A DNA stretch of 64,000 bases from Burkholderiales bacterium (GTDB lineage Bacteria > Pseudomonadota > Gammaproteobacteria > Burkholderiales > Casimicrobiaceae): positions 1-64,000 of the forward strand of contig CAJPFI010000031.1 of assembly GCA_905339295.1 (NCBI GenBank), given 5' to 3'. Under the pieces are notes generated by a model, which worked only from the letters and a program-made list of their open reading frames with translations, did not search any database and was not told where the DNA came from. The position numbers and the translations under genes are program-made. Shown here piece by piece: positions 26,233-32,766 of this stretch. Within the stretch, counting starts at the first letter, position 1, and the number at the start of each line of letters is the position of its first letter.

Positions 26233-27065
26233 GAGCCGCGCTTCGCGATCTCGGCGCCGAACAGCGCGTCGCCGTTTCGCCAGGCGATGCGCTCGGCGAG
26301 CGGCCGCGGCAGCGAGGCGAGCCATGCCCGCGACCAGCTCGCGTGCTCGCCGATGTAGTGCCAGCGCTCCGGCGTGAAGGTGTCGGTGCCGACCATGAAG
26401 CGGTCCGGGAACTCGTCGAACGCCGCGCGCCACGCCGGGTCCACCGCGCCGCCCGTGCCGTGCTCGCTGCGGAACGCGAGGTCGCACCACAGCGTGCGGT
26501 GCCTGCGCAGCATCTCGCGCACGGCCTCCGGGCGCTCGAAGCCCGAATGTGCCCACAGGATGCGCGCCTGCGCGTCGTGACGGAACAGGCGCTCGATGGC
26601 GTCGGCGTCCGCGTGCGCGTGCAGCACGAGTCCGTGCTCCTTCGCCAGCGCGACCGCGCGCCGGACGTTGGGCAGGTCCGCGTCGGCGCCGTAGACGTGG
26701 AACTCGCCGATCGCGACGTAGCGGAAGCGGCGAAGCCGATCCTCCAGGTACGGAACCAGCGTCTCGTCGCGCACCCAGGTCCCGAGTTCGCCGCGCGTCC
26801 GGTAGGGCCGCAGCGAGGGCAGGATCAGGTCGGGCGCGAGTGCGACGAGCCGCTGCGTGCCGTCGTCGCCGGAGCTCGACACGAGCGCTCGCGTCACGCC
26901 GGCCTTGCGCAGGATCGCGACCGCGTCCGCGGGCGGCACCGACTCCCACGCATCGTGGCTGTAGTGGATGTGCGCGTCGAAGACAGGCAGGTCGGCCGCG
27001 GGCGCGGGCGGGGCGGTCGCGGCCAGCGCGGCGGCGAGCGCGAGCGTCATCGCACTGGAGCGCAT
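26229..27065 (-). CDS. Exported amidohydrolase-like TIM-barrel protein
   Basis: 278 residues. A signal peptide (MTLALAAALAATAPPAPAA) is followed by an amidohydrolase-2-type barrel: FDAHIHYSHDAWES at the start (HxH metal motif), IGEFHVYG near 118, LVLHAHADADAIERLF near 148, ILWAHSGFERPEAV near 168 and RFMVGTDTFTPERW near 220 with the metal Asp. All usual metal ligands are present. Start: AAAGGAGG lies 6 bases before ATG 27065, an ideal ribosome binding site; the ATG at 27071 would abut it. First gene of the three-gene MauG operon. The substrate is unknown; an extracytoplasmic amidohydrolase is unusual. Confidence 0.85.
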   Translation of the reverse strand: MRSSAMTLALAAALAATAPPAPAADLPVFDAHIHYSHDAWESVPPADAVAILRKAGVTRALVSSSGDDGTQRLVALAPDLILPSLRPYRTRGELGTWVRDETLVPYLEDRLRRFRYVAIGEFHVYGADADLPNVRRAVALAKEHGLVLHAHADADAIERLFRHDAQARILWAHSGFERPEAVREMLRRHRTLWCDLAFRSEHGTGGAVDPAWRAAFDEFPDRFMVGTDTFTPERWHYIGEHASWSRAWLASLPRPLAERIAWRNGDALFGAEIAKRGS

Positions 27066-27603
27066 CGGCATCCTCCTTTGCCCGTAGCTTATCGCGACCG
27101 CGACCGCCGCGCTCGACCGGCCGGTTCGCCTTCGCCACAATGGCGCAGCCCGGCCACTCTGCCGGTCCGGGGCCCGACGATGCCGCCCGCACCGCCGCCC
27201 GGACCGCCCTCGCGCCCGTCGCCACGCCGGCGCGTGGCGCACGCTCGCCCGCGCGCGTGTTCATCGGCCGTGACGGCGGGGACCTCGACGTCGCCGACAC
27301 GCTCCGTGGCCTGTCCGCGCTTTCGGGAAGAACGGGCCGGACGGCATCGTAAGCGGGAAGGCGTGGCAGGATGTCCTCGCGGCCGGCGCCGCGCCGCGCC
27401 TCCCGCAGCGATTCGCGCCGTGGCGCGCGTCGGGACCGCGGCGCTCGGGGTCGCTCGGGCGCGAGGCATCGAACGCGCTCCGGCTCCCGCACGCGGGAAC
27501 CTGCGCGCGACGCACGCCGCGGTGCGCGAGGTGATTGCGCGCTACCCGGCGTGCTTCGAGCGGGAGGCGGGGCTGCGCGTCCGGCGGCCGGCCGGCATCT
27601 CGC
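27066..27603. other. ~540-bp stretch without a supported gene
   Basis: Frames on both strands are open but lack starts with ribosome binding sites and give Arg-rich sequence. One plus-strand segment around 27505-27600 (AAVREVIARYPACFERE) faintly resembles a DUF542/DUF1858-like helix, but there is no start or continuation, so I do not call it. The first ~15 bases are the ribosome binding site of the amidohydrolase. Confidence 0.4.
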
Positions 27604-28020
27604 TCAGGGAGCGAGGACCTGCGGATCCTCGCCGGGCGCGGCCGAGGCCGCCACCGTTCCGCGCAGCGCATGCGACAGGTGCACGAGGTCGCGCCGAAGC
27701 TCGGGCGTCCCTGCGACGATGCGCGCCCACGTTTCCGGACGCTCGCGCACATCGCGGCCGACCGCGCGCAGGTACGCCACCGGGTCGAGGCCGTCCGGCC
27801 CGGGACGGCGCGCCATCAGCGCGCACAGCGCGAGCGCGCTGTCGTGACCACGCCAGCGGCGGGAGAACTCGACGACCTCCCGGCCGAGCGCGGGCGAGCG
27901 GTCGAACAGCGACGCGTACCACGCGGGACGCGTCTCGATGTCCTGCCCGGCGCAACGGAACGAATAGATCGGGCCCGTGGCGACGAACATGCCGGTGGAT
28001 GCGGGTGCCGCCGGATTCAC
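27604..28020 (-). CDS. Hypothetical protein under predicted FNR control
   Basis: 138 residues, no signal peptide, no membrane helix, no recognised domain. It is rich in Arg/Ala/Trp with segments such as AWYASLFDRSPALGREVVEFSRRW and HLSHALRGTV, and is predicted mostly helical. Start GTG 28020 is supported by AGGAGG with a 7-base spacer on the minus strand. About 71 bp upstream is a perfect FNR/ANR-type dyad correctly spaced from an extended -10, the strongest class-II FNR promoter in the window, so the protein probably belongs to the anaerobic regulon. The gene stands alone and ends before the non-coding stretch at 27066-27603. Confidence 0.65.
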   Translation of the reverse strand: MNPAAPASTGMFVATGPIYSFRCAGQDIETRPAWYASLFDRSPALGREVVEFSRRWRGHDSALALCALMARRPGPDGLDPVAYLRAVGRDVRERPETWARIVAGTPELRRDLVHLSHALRGTVAASAAPGEDPQVLAP

Positions 28021-28057
28021 TTTGTCGCCTCCTCGTCGCAGTCCGCCTCGTGGACCG

Positions 28058-28098
28058 ACGCTAGCAGCGCCCCCCGTCCCGACCTTGACGCCGGTCAA
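28058..28098 (-). promoter_or_regulatory. Class-II FNR-type promoter
   Basis: TTGACGCCGGTCAA at 28085-28098 is a fully symmetric FNR/ANR-like dyad (TTGAC-N4-GTCAA; consensus TTGAT-N4-ATCAA). On the minus strand TGCTAGCGT (28066-28058) is an extended -10 whose centre is 31 bp from the dyad centre. This places the dyad at -41.5, the exact class-II activator position. It would drive the hypothetical gene starting at 28020. Confidence 0.6.
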
Positions 28099-28247
28099 AC
28101 CGGGCGTTCGCTTTCCGCGCGCGGCGGTCACGGAACCTCGATATTTCCGGAACGGGTCGGCCGGACGACCGGCGAGCGGGGCGTCGCGATCGCGCCCGCC
28201 TGGAGGACGACCGCGCCGCGCGCGGCCGGACGGACCGGGGCGGCGGC

Positions 28248-29474
28248 TCACGCGACCGCGTGGCGCATCCGCGTGCGGGCGAGCAGCCACCACGCGATCG
28301 ACATGTTCACGAGGTTCCACGCGATTCCGTGGACGAACGCCGCGCGGTACGAACCGGTCAGGTCGAAGACCGCGCCCGACGCCCAGCCTCCGAGCGCCAT
28401 GCCGACCAGCGTCGCCATGATCACGATGCCGATGCGCCCGCCGGCCTCGCCGGGCGGAAAGTACTCGCGCACGATGATCGCGTAGGACGGAACGATTCCG
28501 CCCTGGAACAGGCCGAACAGTCCGGAGATCAGGAACAGCGACACCATCCCGTCGAACGGCAGGAACAGAAACAGCGCGACGCACTGCAGCGTCGAGCCGA
28601 GCAGGAGCGTGCGCAGGCCCCCGATGCGGTCGCTGACGAAGCCGAACGTGATCCGGCTCACGATGCCGCACGCGAGCATCAGCGACAGCATCTGCGCGCC
28701 CCGCGCGGGGCCATAGCCCAGGTCGCTGCAGTAGGCGACGATGTGGACCTGCGGCATCGCCATCGCGACGCAGCACGCGAGGCCCGCGACGACGAGGAGT
28801 CCCTGCAGCGCGTCCTTCGACAGCCCGAGGTCGCGCGGCGTTCGCGGCGTCGCGACGGGAGACCCGGGAGAGCCGTCGTCCGCGTGCGCAGGCGGGTGCC
28901 GCTTCAGCAGGAACGCGAGCGGCAGCATCGTCGCGACGATGAATACGCCGATGCCGAAATACGCGGCGCGCCAGCCCGACGTCTCGATGAAGTGCTGCAC
29001 GATCGGGGGCCATACGGCGCCGGCGAGGTAGTTGCCGCTGGCGACGATCGCGACGGCGATGCCGCGTCGCCGCGCGAACCACATCGAGATGTGCGCGATC
29101 AACGGGCCGAACGTCACCGAACTGCCGGCGCCGATCAGGAGCCCCTGCGCGAGCGCGAACTGCGTGAGCGTGGTCGCGTAGCCCGACGCGACGTAGCCGG
29201 CGCCGAGCGCGCCGGCCGCGGCGAGTACCGGGAGCATGATGCCGTAACGGTCCGACCAGCGTCCCAGCACGATGCCTGCGGCGCCGAACCCGAGCATCGT
29301 CAGCGTGTACGGGAACGACGCCGCCGCGCGAGCGACGCCGAACTCCGCCTGCACGGGCGGCAGCGCGACGACGACGGACCACATGCCGACGCCGCCGATC
29401 GTCGCGATCGCCAGCGCGATCGCGAGGCGCGTCCAGGACTGGGGCGAGTCGACGGCGGCGCGGGACATTCGCAT
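28248..29474 (-). CDS. MFS transporter (oxalate/formate-antiporter-like or monocarboxylate type)
   Basis: 408 residues with 12 transmembrane helices in two bundles and a central loop at ~190-215. The family loop 2-3 motif appears as GAAGIVLGRWSDRYGIMLPV, and the matching loop in the second half as GFVSDRIGGLRTLLLG. The overall pattern (helix 1 GVGMWSVVVALPPVQAEFG) is like OFA/monocarboxylate porters of betaproteobacteria. Start ATG 29474; ATG 29468 is equally possible. The gene is monocistronic between the FNR-promoter spacer and a gene-free stretch. The substrate is probably a small organic anion, inferred from family only. Confidence 0.85.
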   Translation of the reverse strand: MRMSRAAVDSPQSWTRLAIALAIATIGGVGMWSVVVALPPVQAEFGVARAAASFPYTLTMLGFGAAGIVLGRWSDRYGIMLPVLAAAGALGAGYVASGYATTLTQFALAQGLLIGAGSSVTFGPLIAHISMWFARRRGIAVAIVASGNYLAGAVWPPIVQHFIETSGWRAAYFGIGVFIVATMLPLAFLLKRHPPAHADDGSPGSPVATPRTPRDLGLSKDALQGLLVVAGLACCVAMAMPQVHIVAYCSDLGYGPARGAQMLSLMLACGIVSRITFGFVSDRIGGLRTLLLGSTLQCVALFLFLPFDGMVSLFLISGLFGLFQGGIVPSYAIIVREYFPPGEAGGRIGIVIMATLVGMALGGWASGAVFDLTGSYRAAFVHGIAWNLVNMSIAWWLLARTRMRHAVA

Positions 29475-30117
29475 TTCGCGGTGCGTGGCGGGCGCCGCGA
29501 GAGTCGCGTGTGGGGGGTCTCCGGCGCGTCGCCGGCGGAAGGTCGCGGCGGAAGCCCGCCGAGCCGCAAGTGTAGCGGACCGGCGCCCGCCGGTGGCGAG
29601 CCGGGCCGCGTCGGGCGGTCAGTCCGCGGCGAAGCAGCAGACCGGCCCCGCACCGCCGGTGGCCCCGAGCGTGGCGTCGCCGCAGCCGCTCGAGCCGTGC
29701 GACGAACGCGACGTCCGCGCCGTCGGGCTCGTGTCGGGCCCATGCGGTCGTGATGGCCGACGGATGCCGAGCCCTCGCCGCCCTGGTTCGATTGCCGCAG
29801 GTCCGGTCCCCGCCGGGAGCGAACGCCGCGCCGACCGGCTGCGTGCCGGTGAGGTTGTCGTGGCGGTCGGGCGAGCCGCGGCGACCGTCGACGACCCCGC
29901 CCTACTCGTCGAGCGCCGTCTGCCTGGTCGGGTCGTTCGTTCCGTGCCGCTCGGCGACGTTCGCCGCCACGACGGCGCCGCTCGAACCGCGCCACCGCCC
30001 GCGGCCGATGCGGTCGCGAGCGCCGCGTCCGCACCGGCGCGGCATGGCGCAGCACGCGCGGGGAGGACGACGCGCAATGCCGGTAGACTCGCGCACATTC
30101 CCGCTTCGCGCGGAGCC
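29475..30117. other. ~640-bp stretch without a supported gene
   Basis: Both strands have long frames, but the translations are low-complexity Arg/Ala/Pro/Gly and no start has a convincing ribosome binding site. No tRNA, insertion sequence ends or obvious repeats were found. The short spacer before 30118 (CGGAGCC) is a weak ribosome binding site for the next gene. Confidence 0.45.
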
Positions 30118-30909
30118 ATGCCCTCGCTCGCCCTGCCGGACGTCTCGCTGCACTACGAAGCCCGCGGCCGCGGAGCGCCGCTCCTGCTCGTCGCGGGACT
30201 CGCGTCGGACTCGCTCTCGTGGCTGACCGTCTGGACCGGGCTCGCGGCGCGGTTCCGAGCCGTCGCGCCGGACAACCGGGGCGTCGGGCGCACGGCTCCG
30301 CAGGACGCCGCCGCGTCGGTCGACGCGATGGCCGACGACTGCGCGGCGCTGCTCGCGAGCCTCGGCATCGCTCGCGCGCCCGTGCTCGGCCACTCGATGG
30401 GCGGGTTCGTCGCGCAGCGCCTCGCCCTCCGCCACCCGCGGCTGGTCGAGCGGCTGATCCTCGTCGCGACCGGCGCCCGGGCCGGGCCGGGCAACGTGGC
30501 GCTGTTCGACGACCTGGCCGCGAAGCTCGCGTCGGGCGAGGATCCTTCGCGCTGGTTCCGGCGGCTGTTCGACCTGATCTTCACCCGACGATTCATGAGC
30601 GATCCGCAGAACGTCGAGGCCGCGACGCGCTGGGCGCTCGAGTATCCCTATCCGCAATCCGCGGCGGGGTTCCGGCGCCAGGTCGATGCGATCGCCGCGT
30701 TCGACGGCTCCGGCGACCTGTCCGCGATCGCGGCGCCGACGCTGGTCGTCGCCGGACGCGAGGACGTGCTGTTTCCCGCGACGGCGTGCGGGGCCTTCGC
30801 CCGGCGAATCCCCGGCGCCGCGTTCGTCACCATCGACGGCGCGGCGCACGCCGTGCACACCGAGCAGCCGGCGGCGTTCGTCGAGGCGGTCTCACGGTTC
30901 GCGGCGTAG
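30118..30909 (+). CDS. Alpha/beta-fold hydrolase
   Basis: 263 residues, cytoplasmic. Oxyanion-hole strand PLLLVAGLASDS, nucleophile elbow G-H-S93-M-G-G, acid in VVAGREDVLFPA near 220 and catalytic His in IDGAAHAVHTEQP near 245, a complete triad. PDNRGVGRTAP is the usual NRGxGxS-type strand. Closest in style to 3-oxoadipate enol-lactonase or non-haem haloperoxidase-like hydrolases, but the substrate is not determinable. Its last 18 bases overlap the end of the convergent chaN gene, so the two stops lie within each other's coding sequence. Confidence 0.9.
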   Translation: MPSLALPDVSLHYEARGRGAPLLLVAGLASDSLSWLTVWTGLAARFRAVAPDNRGVGRTAPQDAAASVDAMADDCAALLASLGIARAPVLGHSMGGFVAQRLALRHPRLVERLILVATGARAGPGNVALFDDLAAKLASGEDPSRWFRRLFDLIFTRRFMSDPQNVEAATRWALEYPYPQSAAGFRRQVDAIAAFDGSGDLSAIAAPTLVVAGREDVLFPATACGAFARRIPGAAFVTIDGAAHAVHTEQPAAFVEAVSRFAA

Positions 30910-31728
30910 CGGGACGTTCGCGCAGGGATCCTCGCGCGCCTGCGGGGCGATCGCGACCCGCTCGTCGTACTCGCCGTCGGCCGGCTCCTCGAGGTAGCCG
31001 ACGCTGCGGGCGCGCGCGACGCCGACCGCGCCGAGCCAGCGCGGCACGCCGAGATCGCGGCGCACGTGGCCGTTTCCCGCGAGCAGCACGACGCCACGCG
31101 GCGCGGCCGCCTCCGACACGACCTTCGCCATCCAGACGTCGCGCGCCACCTGCGCGAGCACCATGCGTTCGGCGACCGCCGGCGGAAGGCGATCGCAGTG
31201 GCCGACCTCGATCGCCCGCCGCTGCCCGTCGGCGAGATCCCGCGGCAGCGCACGATCGAGGCCGAACGCCTCGATCGTCGCGGCGTCGAACGCCGTGCGA
31301 AAGCCCTCGCGCACGACCCGCGCGGCCTCGGCCCGCGAGAGGTTCGCCGCCTTCAGCGGCAACCGGTGCGCGAGCGACAGCGCGATCACCGGCTCGTAGT
31401 GCTCCCAGTCCCACAGCCCGCCCGGCGCGCCCGCGAGGCGGATCACGCATGCGGCATCCGCGCATTCCGAGGCCGCGCGATCGAGGTCGGCCTGCCGTTC
31501 GCGGTCGAACTGCTCCATGGCGACCGCCGGACGCCAGCCGGCCTCGACTTGCGCCTTCAGCCTCGCGAAGCGCCGTGCATGGCCGTCGGCGTTGTCGTGC
31601 ACCTCGCCGAGCAGCACGATGGGCGGCACGGCGCCGTCCGACGCCATCGGCGGGGCCGGACCCGCGCACGCAGCCAGCGCGCACGCCGCAACGGCGGACA
31701 GCAGGTCGCGGCGGGTGCGCGGGCTCAT
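30892..31728 (-). CDS. ChaN-family (DUF399) lipoprotein
   Basis: 278 residues. The N-terminus RRDLLSAVAACALAACAG is a lipoprotein-like signal with Leu-Ala-Ala-Cys as lipobox. The mature part has ChaN features: IVLLGEVHDNADGHARR near 38 with Glu/His ligands, VAMEQFDRERQADLD, GLWDWEHYEPVIALS and VVLLAGNGHVRRDLGVP with the second His. ChaN of Campylobacter binds stacked haems and is linked to iron uptake. Start ATG 31728. Divergent from the cytochrome b561 gene, which starts 122 bp away. Confidence 0.87.
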   Translation of the reverse strand: MSPRTRRDLLSAVAACALAACAGPAPPMASDGAVPPIVLLGEVHDNADGHARRFARLKAQVEAGWRPAVAMEQFDRERQADLDRAASECADAACVIRLAGAPGGLWDWEHYEPVIALSLAHRLPLKAANLSRAEAARVVREGFRTAFDAATIEAFGLDRALPRDLADGQRRAIEVGHCDRLPPAVAERMVLAQVARDVWMAKVVSEAAAPRGVVLLAGNGHVRRDLGVPRWLGAVGVARARSVGYLEEPADGEYDERVAIAPQAREDPCANVPLRREP

Positions 31729-31850
31729 CGACGGACGCGATGCGGCGCGACGGCGTTCGCGCGCGCCGGACGCGGCGCGAGATTGCCGGTGCGCGCCGGC
31801 GCGGTTAGCATCGGCGCGCGAGCGCCCCGCCGGTCGCGAGGCGCACACCG

Positions 31851-32444
31851 ATGACTCCCGCCCCACCGTCCGCGCACGTGATCGACGCCCCGCCCGACCG
31901 TTACGGCGGCGGCGTCATCGCGCTGCACTGGCTCGCGCTCGTGCTGATCGCCGGCGCCTACGCGACGATCGAGCTGCGCGAGTTCTACCCGCGCGACAGC
32001 CCCGAACGCGCGCTCCTGCGGCTGTGGCACTACGGCTTCGGGCTCGCGGCGCTCGCGGCCACGCTCGTGCGCATGCTGGCGCGTGCCTCGCGCCGCGCAC
32101 CGGCCATCGTGCCGCCGCCGCCGGTGTGGCAGGAGGAGCTCGCGCGGTTCGGCCACATCGTGCTCTACGCGCTCATGCTCGGGTTGCCGATCCTCGGGTG
32201 GCTCGCGCTCGGCGCCGAGGGGAGACCGGTCGCGCTGGCCGGCGTCATGCTGCCGATGCTGACCGGGCCGGACCAGGCGTGGGTGAAGCCGCTGGAGAAG
32301 ACGCACGAGATCGCCGGACAGGCCGGCTACGCGCTGATCGGGCTGCACGCCGCCGCGGCGCTGTGGCACCACTACGTGATGCGCGACAACACGCTCGCGC
32401 TGATGTGGCCGTTCGCGAGGGCGCCGCGACGCGACGCCGACTGA
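31851..32444 (+). CDS. Cytochrome b561 family protein
   Basis: 197 residues with four membrane helices. The haem-ligating histidines are in the expected places: IALHWLALVLIA (helix 1), LRLWHYGFGLAAL (helix 2), ELARFGHIVLYALML (helix 3) and AGYALIGLHAAAALWHHYVMRDN (helix 4). These diheme proteins transfer electrons between the quinone pool and periplasmic acceptors, or scavenge superoxide (CybB). The proline-rich loop between helices 2 and 3 (AIVPPPPVWQEE) is typical. Divergent from chaN. Confidence 0.9.
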   Translation: MTPAPPSAHVIDAPPDRYGGGVIALHWLALVLIAGAYATIELREFYPRDSPERALLRLWHYGFGLAALAATLVRMLARASRRAPAIVPPPPVWQEELARFGHIVLYALMLGLPILGWLALGAEGRPVALAGVMLPMLTGPDQAWVKPLEKTHEIAGQAGYALIGLHAAAALWHHYVMRDNTLALMWPFARAPRRDAD

Positions 32445-32451
32445 AGCTCGC

Positions 32452-32473
32452 AGCGGTCCGCCCACGGGCCGCT
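32452..32473. terminator. Hairpin between convergent cytochrome b561 and Usp genes
   Basis: AGCGGTCCG, loop CCCA, CGGGCCGCT forms a 9-bp stem with one G-U pair on one strand. It lies in the 27-bp spacer between two convergent genes and overlaps the stop codon of the minus-strand gene. There is no T-run; probably a bidirectional terminator. Confidence 0.4.
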
Positions 32474-32696
32474 ACCTGAACCGCAGCACGGGCAGCTTCG
32501 AGCTGGCGACGACCCTGGCCGCGACGGGTCCCGTCGCGAGGTCGGCGAGACGCGCGCGGCCGTGCGTGCCCGTCGCGGTCGACTCGCCGCCGGACGACGG
32601 CGCGTGGGCGAGCTCGATCGCCGGCGCCCACCACGTGAACGCCTCGAGCGCGGCCGGCGAGCGCGGCGAACCGGCGGTGGCGACCGCAACCTTCAT
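32472..32696 (-). pseudogene. Internally deleted universal stress protein (UspA) gene
   Basis: 74 residues that join the two ends of a UspA domain: the N-terminal strand and helix (MKVAVATAGSPRSPAALEAF) run almost directly into the C-terminal nucleotide-binding part GTHGRARLADLATGPVAARVV and the last strand KLPVLRFR. A normal Usp is ~140 residues, so the middle ~65 are missing without a frameshift. The conserved G-2x-G-9x-G-S/T loop is only partly kept. It may be a decaying gene or a minimal Usp; decay seems more likely. It lies 70 bp downstream of the Pat-type acetyltransferase gene on the same strand, a known type of neighbour for Usp proteins. Confidence 0.6.
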
Positions 32697-32766
32697 CGCA
32701 TGTCTTCCATTGCGCGGGAATGCCGCCGCAGTCTAACCGATCGGACGCGATCGGCGACGCGCGGGA

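Noticed and set aside
27371-27847. Plus-strand segment with AAVREVIARYPACFERE, faintly like a DUF542/DUF1858 helix
   Set aside because: No start codon with ribosome binding site, no continuation of a fold, and the following sequence is antisense to the hypothetical gene at 27604.
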